The position numbers and the translations under genes were made by a program. Positions 42,826 through 50,360 of a stretch of DNA of 64,000 bases are shown here, in pieces (the first letter of the stretch is position 1; each line of letters begins with the position of its first letter). The notes below the pieces were generated by a model. The model searched no databases. It saw nothing but the letters and a program-made list of their open reading frames with translations, and was not told where the DNA came from. The DNA lies in the NCBI RefSeq assembly GCF_019443105.1, contig NZ_JAHZIJ010000021.1, forward strand, positions 1-64,000, written 5' to 3'. The stretch comes from Paenibacillus oenotherae. Lineage in GTDB: Bacteria > Bacillota > Bacilli > Paenibacillales > Paenibacillaceae.

Positions 42826-42865
42826 TCGAATAAGCCCGCTGCATCAGCAGCGGGCTTATTCGAGT
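42826..42865. terminator. Perfect 18-base hairpin after rlmN
   Basis: CTCGAATAAGCCCGCTGC pairs without mismatch with GCAGCGGGCTTATTCGAG over a 4-base loop. No T-tract on either side, so it may act as a mRNA 3' end or bidirectional signal. Confidence 0.6.
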
Positions 42866-42970
42866 CCTGCCCATGACTACTGAAGATCACTTGCTTGTCC
42901 CTCCCATTCGCATTTAAAACATCACTATTTATGAACGATTGTTTGCTTCAAAGATTTTTAAGTTGCTCTT

Positions 42971-42996
42971 TAGGAGAGGTGCTTTTTCACCGATAC
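42971..42996 (+). promoter_or_regulatory. Sigma-D-like promoter for the chemoreceptor gene
   Basis: TAGG (42971-42974), a 14-base spacer and ACCGATAC (42989-42996) resemble the motility sigma factor consensus TAAA-N15-GCCGATAT. The -10 part matches 6 of 8. Confidence 0.4.
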
Positions 42997-43093
42997 ATAC
43001 ATTACAGCGACTTTTTCCAAGCACGATTACAGACAACGGACGGAGACAAGCAAAAGGTCGGAACAAGAACTACATTATAAATGGGGGAAGATT

Positions 43094-44614
43094 ATGCTGA
43101 ATGTATTGAGGCGGATTCGAATGTCTGTAAAGGAAAGGGACTCGCTTTTACCAGATAAGGACCGGGATATGACCCGGCGTAATTTTGTTGCGCTGCTGGC
43201 GATGTACATCGCTATTGGCATGACGTTTCTGGGGTTTCTGAGCTCTGTCGCTCAAGGTACTGTCGGTACATACGTCCTTCTAAGCATCGGGATGCAGCTT
43301 GTCACAACTAGTGTTTACGCTTACTTTTACTATTCTAGAAAATTTATTCACCATATTGGTTACATAGCCATTCTGGGCATCATACTGAATACAGCGGCTA
43401 CGATGATCCAGACACCGAATTTAAGCAATACATACTCGATCATGTATTTGGCAGTTCTGTCTGTCATCTTCATGAAGATGGGGCCTCTGCTACTGGGTAT
43501 GGCTGCTGGTGCCGGACAATTGATCTTTATGGCCACTGTTCAGCGCGAAAGCATCAACATGGCTTCTGAATCGCTCATGACCTACTTCATCATTTATGTG
43601 CTGGTAGCAGCTGCTTTGTATAGCCTGGTTGTCGTATCAAGGCAGATGATTGATAATATGGAGCTTGCGCGGGCACGAGCCGAAGAGCTGTCTCAGCTGC
43701 AGCAGAACCAGAAGCAGGTCGTTCTTGACAATGTCTCATCAGTAACCCAGCATCTGAATACGGTTACGAGGGCGGGTGAGGAGAACACCAATTCCTTTGA
43801 AGAGATGAATATTGCCTTCCAGGAAATTTCCCGCGGTGCAGCGGATCAGGTGGATTCCACGATATCCATAAGCGATTCCATTCAAGATATGAATACACTG
43901 ATCAGTGAATTGTCCCGTTCCTTTGAGGTGCTGCTGAACAAGACCAGCGAAGCGGCGTACTTATCGGATCAGGGCAAGGGCAGTATGGACAAGCTTTCGG
44001 AGACCAATGCAGACTTCAAGCATGATATCGAATCCGTGACCAAGGAAACCTCCATGCTGATCGACCGTTTGGCGGAGACGAGCCAATTCAGTTCAACGAT
44101 CAAAGATATTGCGAACCAGACGAATCTGCTTTCACTGAATGCAAGCATTGAAGCGGCGAGAGCGGGGGAGCACGGCAAGGGCTTCGCGGTGGTAGCGATG
44201 GAAATCCGCAAGCTTGCAGAGATGAGCTCACAGGCAGCGGTCAGAATTTCGGAGCAGCTGGATGAATTCTCTAATCAATCCGAGTCCACCCGCGTGAAGA
44301 TGAACCAGGCTGCGTTGCGGATGAATGAGAGCAACCAGATTACCGAGCAGACGAAACAATCCTTCGATTCCATCTCTGATGCGGTGTCCCAGCTTAACAC
44401 GCTGTCTGCCGACAGCGGCGGCTTAGTGAACAGGATCAGCGGCTCCTCCCGTGTCATTGCTGATTCCACTACGAACCTATCGTCCATCAGCGAAGAAGTA
44501 TCCGCCACGTTGGAGCAATTATCTGCTACGCTGGCCTCGCTATTGCAGAACAATCGCGTCAGCCAGGATCGGATTAAGGAAGCGGAATCGAATCTGCAAA
44601 AGGTGGCGGGATAG
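43094..44614 (+). CDS. Methyl-accepting chemotaxis protein with six-helix membrane sensor
   Basis: 506 residues. The N-terminal half has about six hydrophobic helices (from [18 protein letters not shown] to [18 protein letters not shown]) with no large extracellular domain, followed by a coiled region from residue 190 and an MCP signalling domain with the hairpin tip [30 protein letters not shown] (ends quoted). It should signal to CheA/CheW in response to a membrane or intracellular cue. GGGGGAAG precedes ATG 43094 and a sigma-D-like promoter lies 100 bases upstream. Confidence 0.9.
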   Translation: MLNVLRRIRMSVKERDSLLPDKDRDMTRRNFVALLAMYIAIGMTFLGFLSSVAQGTVGTYVLLSIGMQLVTTSVYAYFYYSRKFIHHIGYIAILGIILNTAATMIQTPNLSNTYSIMYLAVLSVIFMKMGPLLLGMAAGAGQLIFMATVQRESINMASESLMTYFIIYVLVAAALYSLVVVSRQMIDNMELARARAEELSQLQQNQKQVVLDNVSSVTQHLNTVTRAGEENTNSFEEMNIAFQEISRGAADQVDSTISISDSIQDMNTLISELSRSFEVLLNKTSEAAYLSDQGKGSMDKLSETNADFKHDIESVTKETSMLIDRLAETSQFSSTIKDIANQTNLLSLNASIEAARAGEHGKGFAVVAMEIRKLAEMSSQAAVRISEQLDEFSNQSESTRVKMNQAALRMNESNQITEQTKQSFDSISDAVSQLNTLSADSGGLVNRISGSSRVIADSTTNLSSISEEVSATLEQLSATLASLLQNNRVSQDRIKEAESNLQKVAG

Positions 44615-44642
44615 TAATTCCGGCAGAGTCGTCCGGCGAAGT

Positions 44643-44850
44643 CATTCCGTAAACGGCGAACATGCCTGCGATCAGGAAGTCTTTCTCTCGTTCCGGCTTG
44701 CTGAAGAACCGAATGCCTGCCAAAGTGCAGGCATTTCGCCGTTTTTCCCCCAATCAACGGTTTTTCGCTCACACTTCCTGCACTTACGCAGGGATTTAGC
44801 TTTCTATCGGTATTTTTAACCGGACATCCTGCTCTTACGCAGGCTTGCCT
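44643..44850 (+). repeat. Four-hairpin dispersed repeat, copy H
   Basis: Lead-in CATTCCGTAAACGGCGAACATGCCTGCG as in copy B, hairpin 1 degenerate (44661-44680), hairpin 2 at 44711-44737 (GAATGCCTGCCAAAGT... near-perfect), hairpin 3 at 44773-44796, hairpin 4 at 44826-44846. It follows the chemoreceptor gene. Confidence 0.8.
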
Positions 44851-44937
44851 CTCTGAGCACCGAGTAGTGCAGAGGGGTAAGGCCAATCCAATAAAATGCA
44901 ATTTCAGGAAAGTCCGCCGGACTTTCTCATCAGCCCG

Positions 44938-44962
44938 AGGCTGCCTGAAGAGGCAGCCTTTG
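44938..44962 (+). terminator. Terminator hairpin
   Basis: AGGCTGCCT-GAAG-AGGCAGCCT followed by TTGTTG. A second small hairpin AAAGTCC-GCC-GGACTTT lies just before it at 44909-44925. Confidence 0.6.
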
Positions 44963-45071
44963 TTGTATAAAACCGCTGCTATACAGGCAGCCGACTTCGA
45001 AGCGCTTTCAATATCCAACATTCTGTCATGCAATGGCGCAAAAAAGCATTTCCTATATCTTCACGAAACAT

Positions 45072-45111
45072 TATAATAGATATAGAGTATCAGTGCGCAA
45101 ACGTTTGCGCA
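45072..45111 (+). promoter_or_regulatory. Promoter with LacI/GalR-type operator before maltose phosphorylase
   Basis: TATAAT at 45072-45077 is a good -10 box (the -35 is weak). TGCGCAAACGTTTGCGCA (45094-45111) is a perfect 18-base palindrome with the central CG step typical of LacI-family operators, placed just downstream of the transcription start. No LacI-family gene is in the window. Confidence 0.65.
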
Positions 45112-45135
45112 AAATTAATGAAAAAGGGTGAACTC

Positions 45136-47448
45136 ATGAAAAGGTTATTCCAGGTCGACAGTTGGAAGATCATTGAGACAGAACTTCACAAGGAAGAATT
45201 CCGACTGGCAGAAAGTATGATGAGCCTTGGTAACGGTCATATGGGCATGCGGGGCAACTTTGAAGAGAACTATTCCGGGGATTTTCACCGCGGATCGTAT
45301 GTAGCGGGTGTCTGGTTCCCAGACAAAACGCGCGTCGGCTGGTGGAAGAACGGTTATCCTAATTATTTCGGTAAAGTAATTAACTCCACGAACTACATCG
45401 GTGTCCGTGTATTGATTGATGGAGAAGAGGTAGATCTCTATAACGCGACGGTGAAGGAATTTTACCGTGAGCTCGATATGCAGCATGGCGTTCTGACTCG
45501 TAAATTCACCGTCATTCAAGGTGAGAAGGAGACAGAAATTACAGCTGTTCGTTTCCTCTCGCTTGCCGAGAAAGAGCTGGCGGTTATCCGTTATACCGTT
45601 ACAGCGAAGAACTATAGCGGCATCGTTACTTTCATCCCTTACCTGGATGGAGATATCCGCAACGAGGACTCCAACTATGATGAGGATTTCTGGGTATCAA
45701 TCGACCGCGAAGCAGCGGATTATGGAGCAGGCCTGGTCATGAAGACCAAGGACAATCCATTCGGAACACCGACCTTCCAAGTAGCAACGGTCATGAAAGC
45801 AGAAGTAGAAGGCACGGTAGCGAATATCTCCTTCTCCCAGCAGGAAGAGTATGTGGAGAATACGATTCAAGTGAAAGCGGAGCAAGGCCAAGCCGTTACG
45901 CTTAACAAATACGTCGCTGTTACAACGGATCGCGATCATGATGCAAGCCTGCTGATTGCCAAGGGCAAGGAAGTGCTGGCTAGAGCAGCATCCAAAGGCT
46001 TTGCCGCTCTGCTTGACGAGCACAAGGCTGGCTGGCTGCAGCGCTGGGAAATCGCCGATGTCGAGATTCAAGGAGATGCTGAGGCTCAGCAAGGAATCCG
46101 CTTCAATCTGTTCCAGCTTTTCTGTACGTACTATGGAGAAGACGCTCGTCTGAACATCGGGCCTAAAGGCTTTACAGGCGAGAAATACGGCGGAGCAACC
46201 TACTGGGATACAGAGGCTTACGCGATTCCGCTCTACCTGTCCACAGCCAAGCCTGAAGTGGCTCGCAATCTTGCAGTTTACCGTCATACGCAATTGGAAG
46301 GCGCATACCACAACGCAGGCCAGCAAGGGCTGCAGGGCGCGCTCTATCCGATGGTTACCTTCACTGGCGTAGAATGCCACAACGAGTGGGAGATTACCTT
46401 TGAAGAAATTCACCGTAACGGGGCAATTGCTTATGCCGTCTACAATTATGTGAACTACACAGGCGATCAGGATTACCTCCACGAGTACGGGATCGACGTG
46501 CTGACGGGCATCTCCCGTTTCTGGGCGGATCGTGTGCATTACCATGAGAAGAAGGACCAGTACATGATGCATGGCGTTACAGGTCCGAACGAATACGAGA
46601 ACAATGTGAACAACAACTGGTACACTAACAAAATGGCTGCCTGGACGCTGAAATACACGCTGAAGGTTGTTGAGCAGTTGAAAGCAAGCGGCCATGGCGG
46701 ACGTGTTGCGGGACTTCATATTACCGATGAAGAAACAGCCAAGTGGCAGCAAATTGTAGACAAAATGTACTATCCTTTCAGCGAAGAGCTGAACGTATTC
46801 GTACAGCATGACACGTTCCTTGACAAGGATCTGAAGACGGTAGATAAGCTGAAGCCGGAAGATCGTCCGTTGAATCAGAAGTGGTCATGGGATAAAATTT
46901 TGCGCAGCTGCTTCATCAAGCAAGCCGATGTACTGCAAGGGATTTATTTCTTCAACGATGAATTTACAATTGAGGAGAAGCGCCGCAACTTCGACTTCTA
47001 TGAGCCGATGACGGTTCACGAATCCTCGCTCTCCCCATGTATCCACTCCATCCTCGCGGCGGAGCTTGGCATGGAAGAGAAAGCGTTCGAGATGTACCAC
47101 CGTACGGCGCGTCTTGATCTCGACAACTATAACAATGATACCGAAGACGGTCTGCATATCACATCGATGACAGGTTCGTGGCTGGCGATTGTACAGGGCT
47201 TCGCGGGTATGAGAACTGCGGACGAGTCGCTCTCCTTTGCACCGTTTATCCCGCAGGCTTGGGAGCGTTACAGCTTCAAGATCGTTTACCGCGAGCATTA
47301 CCTGAAGATCGAAGTAGACAAGAAGAAGGTTACGATCTCGCAAGAGGGACCAGAGCTGACTATTGGCCTCTACAACGACAGCTACACGCTGCCAGCGAAC
47401 GGTGAAGTTTCGGTTGATGTGAAGCAGACTGCAGAGGTGGCACGATGA
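45136..47448 (+). CDS. mapA: Maltose phosphorylase, glycoside hydrolase family 65
   Basis: 770 residues, standard length for GH65 maltose phosphorylase, which converts maltose and phosphate to beta-glucose-1-phosphate and glucose. The catalytic acid is Glu486 in [20 protein letters not shown]; sugar-binding [21 protein letters not shown] and the C-terminal jelly-roll are present. No signal peptide: cytoplasmic. ATG 45136 has AAAGGGTGA upstream. The next gene, overlapping by 4 bases, is beta-phosphoglucomutase, which uses its product. Kojibiose or trehalose phosphorylase are relatives, but the pairing and the NNNWYTN motif favour maltose. Confidence 0.9.
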   Translation: MKRLFQVDSWKIIETELHKEEFRLAESMMSLGNGHMGMRGNFEENYSGDFHRGSYVAGVWFPDKTRVGWWKNGYPNYFGKVINSTNYIGVRVLIDGEEVDLYNATVKEFYRELDMQHGVLTRKFTVIQGEKETEITAVRFLSLAEKELAVIRYTVTAKNYSGIVTFIPYLDGDIRNEDSNYDEDFWVSIDREAADYGAGLVMKTKDNPFGTPTFQVATVMKAEVEGTVANISFSQQEEYVENTIQVKAEQGQAVTLNKYVAVTTDRDHDASLLIAKGKEVLARAASKGFAALLDEHKAGWLQRWEIADVEIQGDAEAQQGIRFNLFQLFCTYYGEDARLNIGPKGFTGEKYGGATYWDTEAYAIPLYLSTAKPEVARNLAVYRHTQLEGAYHNAGQQGLQGALYPMVTFTGVECHNEWEITFEEIHRNGAIAYAVYNYVNYTGDQDYLHEYGIDVLTGISRFWADRVHYHEKKDQYMMHGVTGPNEYENNVNNNWYTNKMAAWTLKYTLKVVEQLKASGHGGRVAGLHITDEETAKWQQIVDKMYYPFSEELNVFVQHDTFLDKDLKTVDKLKPEDRPLNQKWSWDKILRSCFIKQADVLQGIYFFNDEFTIEEKRRNFDFYEPMTVHESSLSPCIHSILAAELGMEEKAFEMYHRTARLDLDNYNNDTEDGLHITSMTGSWLAIVQGFAGMRTADESLSFAPFIPQAWERYSFKIVYREHYLKIEVDKKKVTISQEGPELTIGLYNDSYTLPANGEVSVDVKQTAEVAR

Positions 47449-48116
47449 GCAAACCACTACAGGCGTTTATCTTCGATCTGGATGGAGTCATCACAGAATC
47501 CGCGGAATATCACTATCTGGCGTGGAAAGCGCTCGGCGAGGATTTGAACATTCCCTTTACCCGGGAGTTTAATGAAGAGCTGAAGGGTGTCTCCCGGATG
47601 GATTCCCTGGAGAAAATTCTGGTGCTCGGGGGCAGACAGAATGACTTCACGCAAGAGCAGAAGAACAGTCTGGCTGAGAAGAAGAATGACCATTACTGCA
47701 CGCTAATTCAGAACATTACGCCAGCAGATATTTTGCCGGGCATTGAGCCGCTTCTTGCGGAGATCCGTGCTCAGGGCTTGAAGCTGGGTCTGGCTTCTGT
47801 CAGCAAGAACGCATTCACCGTTATGACTTCGCTCGGCCTGAAGGACGAGTTCGATGTCATTGTTGATGCAGCGACAATAGCAAAGGGCAAGCCTGATCCG
47901 GAAATCTTCCTGACAGCTGCTCGTCTGCTGGGCGTTGAAGCATCTGCATGTATCGGTGTGGAAGATGCAGCGGCAGGCGTGGATTCCATCAAAGGCGCGG
48001 GCATGTTCGCAGTGGGAGTAGGATCAGCGGAATCGCTGGCCAAGGCCGATTTGATCTATCCGAACACATCCCTGCTGTCCTATGCAGAGATCGTTGAGAA
48101 GTACCAGCAGGCTTAA
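47445..48116 (+). CDS. pgmB: Beta-phosphoglucomutase
   Basis: 223 residues, HAD superfamily. [16 protein letters not shown] contains nucleophile Asp11 and acid/base Asp13; [23 protein letters not shown] and [17 protein letters not shown] are the other HAD motifs; [11 protein letters not shown] belongs to the cap domain. It converts beta-glucose-1-phosphate to glucose-6-phosphate. ATGA overlap with mapA shows translational coupling. A terminator follows at 48143. Confidence 0.93.
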   Translation: MSKPLQAFIFDLDGVITESAEYHYLAWKALGEDLNIPFTREFNEELKGVSRMDSLEKILVLGGRQNDFTQEQKNSLAEKKNDHYCTLIQNITPADILPGIEPLLAEIRAQGLKLGLASVSKNAFTVMTSLGLKDEFDVIVDAATIAKGKPDPEIFLTAARLLGVEASACIGVEDAAAGVDSIKGAGMFAVGVGSAESLAKADLIYPNTSLLSYAEIVEKYQQA

Positions 48117-48142
48117 GGCTGCATCGTATAAGCTTTAAAATT

Positions 48143-48188
48143 AAAAGGACATTGAGACGCCTAGCGGGCGGCTTCAATGTCCTTTTTT
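48143..48188 (+). terminator. Terminator of mapA-pgmB
   Basis: AAAAGGACATTGA pairs with TCAATGTCCTTTT and is followed by further T residues. Confidence 0.75.
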
Positions 48189-48216
48189 CTGTGGCGTGAC
48201 GGCGAGCCGTCGGGCA

Positions 48217-48765
48217 ACCTGCAGAAGTGCAGGTTGGTGAAAATCACCCCCTCTGAGGCCACCCTTCGAGGGGAGAGAGTGCGCCTGAACGGCGAGCATA
48301 CCGACGAGCACAGGCGTGCCAGCAAGCACGCCAACTGGCATGTAATCGAACATGCCGACGAGCATGCCAATGAGCATGGCGACTAGCGCGCCAGCAAGCA
48401 TGTAGGCGAGCACGCCAATGAGAACATGGCGACTAGCATGCCAATGAACATGGCGACTAGCGCGCCAGCGAGCATGTAGGCGAGCACGCCAATGAGAACA
48501 TGGCGACTAGCATGCCAAAGAGCATGCCAATGAACATGGCGACTAGCGCGCCAGCAAGCATGTAGGCGAGCACGCCAATCTGGCATGTAATCGAATATGC
48601 CGACGAGCACACCAACGAGAATGTCAACGAGCACGCCGACGAACATGTCTATGAGCATGTCAACGAGCACACCAACCTGGCATGTAATCGAATATGTCAA
48701 CGAGCACGCCAAACTGGCATGCCAACGAACATGCCAACCAGTATGCCAACGAGCATCTCAACGAT
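48217..48765. repeat. Complex minisatellite with GAGCATGCCAAC-type units
   Basis: About 550 bases made of 12-base units related to GAGCATGCCAAC, organised into a longer unit starting GGCGACTAGCGCG at 48378, 48452 and 48538 (periods 74 and 86, differing by one 12-base unit). It is preceded by one palindrome ACCTGCAGAAGTGCAGGT (48220-48237) and runs straight into hairpin element I. Frames through it are uninterrupted but give repetitive, codon-like artefacts. Confidence 0.8.
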
Positions 48766-48955
48766 AATGCCTGCGAAAAGGCAGGCTTTCTTCCATAATC
48801 GGTCTGCTGAAGATGGAATGCCTGCCAAAGTGCAGGTATTTCCGCCGTATATGTCTCTTTGGACCGATTTCGCTTAATATTCCTGCATATTCGCAGGCAT
48901 TTTGCATCCACGGGTTATTTTGGCTGGAATTCCTGCGCTTAGGCAGGTTTTCTTC
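48766..48955 (+). repeat. Four-hairpin dispersed repeat, copy I (complete)
   Basis: Hairpins at 48767-48790, 48817-48843, 48878-48901 and 48928-48952, with the same order and spacing as copies B and F. Between the convergent ends of pgmB and the EamA gene. Bases 48956-49243 contain a further short repeat (CTATGAGCCAG, 49033-49085) and nothing else seen. Confidence 0.82.
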
Positions 48956-49243
48956 TTTTCCATGCTTGCGCGGGTTCCATTTCCCCCTACCGAGATGAAG
49001 TTAGCAGAGATGGCGCCCAGTTTATGAGTCAGCAGCCTATGAGTCTGCCTATGAGCCAGCGCCTATGAGCCAGCTCATGAGCCAGTCTGTGGTCAGCCTG
49101 CGAGTACTGTCATTGTCAGGTGGGCAGCAAATGTGTGAATCGGCCGCGGCTGTGTTGCTAGGGGATGTGAAGAAGAACATGAAGGGGTTTGTCTACGGCG
49201 ACTGCCGCCTTCTTCTCCTTCTCTTCTCCGCCCCATCCTTCTT

Positions 49244-50116
49244 CTATCTTAGTGCTCCCCGTTTAAGGCCTGCCAGAACGGCTCCGAGAATTGTCAGTAT
49301 GCCGCCAGCGAGTGAGAGCAAGGAAAGTTGTTCGTTCAGCAGAATGAGTCCGAATACAACTGTCCATACCGGGAGCAGATTGATATAGGGGGCAGCATAA
49401 CCTGCACCGACGATCTTCACACCGGAATTCCAGGCGAGATACGCGCCTACGGAAGCGAAGGTGCTGACATAGAGCACACAAATCCATGCCATTCCCGTCA
49501 TATGGATGCTGTCGAGGTCAACAGTGCCCACGCAGCTGATAGCGCTGAAGATTGTGCCGTACAGCGCTGCACCAGCCGTCATTGTCAGCGGATCGATCTC
49601 TTTGCCATACTTTTTGCCAAGAACCGTATACAGCCCCCATGCCAGGCAGGAGAGAATAACGGCTATTTGACCAATGAAGGAGCCGCCGGAGGCGTCGGTA
49701 TGCTTGCCTTGAAACAAGATGATGACGCCAATAATGGATACGATCGCGCCAAGCCATGATTTGGGCCCGATTCGCTCCTTCAGCACCAAGGGGGTGAACA
49801 GCAGGATCGCGATTGGGATTCCAGCGGAGATCATGCCGGCTTGAGAGGCGTTAATACTGTGAAGTCCGAAGTAAGTCAAGGTCGAGAATGAGAAGATGCC
49901 CAAAAATCCGAGTATACTGAACTCCTTCCAACGAGCGATAACAGGCAGGCTCTTTCTGTTCATTGCCAGTATGCCAACAAGAATAGCTGTCGATATCGCC
50001 CAGCGAATCGTGTTCAGCAGTGTTGAGGGCAGCGCAGGCCCCAGGTAGCGTCCGCAAATATAATTGCCGCCCCATAATATCGTAGCAAGAATAAGCAGGG
50101 CAATTCCTCGTTTCAT
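49244..50116 (-). CDS. EamA/DMT-family transporter
   Basis: 290 residues, ten predicted helices in two EamA halves. N-terminal LLILATILWGGNYICGRYL and the internal ILSCLAWGLYTVLGKKY are the repeated start motifs. RhaT/YdcZ-like members export metabolites or amino acids; the substrate is unknown. AAAGGAATTG precedes ATG 50116. It is divergent from the HMG-CoA reductase fusion gene, so it might export a product of that cluster, but this rests on position only. Confidence 0.88.
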   Translation of the reverse strand: MKRGIALLILATILWGGNYICGRYLGPALPSTLLNTIRWAISTAILVGILAMNRKSLPVIARWKEFSILGFLGIFSFSTLTYFGLHSINASQAGMISAGIPIAILLFTPLVLKERIGPKSWLGAIVSIIGVIILFQGKHTDASGGSFIGQIAVILSCLAWGLYTVLGKKYGKEIDPLTMTAGAALYGTIFSAISCVGTVDLDSIHMTGMAWICVLYVSTFASVGAYLAWNSGVKIVGAGYAAPYINLLPVWTVVFGLILLNEQLSLLSLAGGILTILGAVLAGLKRGALR

Positions 50117-50360
50117 ATATTTTCACAATTCCTTTCATTCCGGACGATCCGTCATCCGGACAGCAACCTTATTATAGGGGCTGAAAGCGATTGTTGCCAG
50201 TCAAAAAGAGAGGGTGCTTGCACGCAAGGAAAGCCGGAATAAATAATTGTTGTCGTATTGTGAAGGTGAACCGTGTTGTATACAATTATATGTAAGAGAA
50301 ATATAAGGAACAATAGATTAGATCTTCCATTATTGCTAGTAGGGGGTGTGCTTCCTGGAC

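Noticed and set aside
48217-48765. Long uninterrupted frames on both strands of the 48 kb minisatellite
   Set aside because: They exist in several frames at once, have no ribosome-binding site and translate to repetitive peptides dictated by the 12-base unit.
49020-49200. Short frame with repeated MSQ/LMSQS near the EamA gene end
   Set aside because: Encoded by a CTATGAGCCAG repeat, without start signals.
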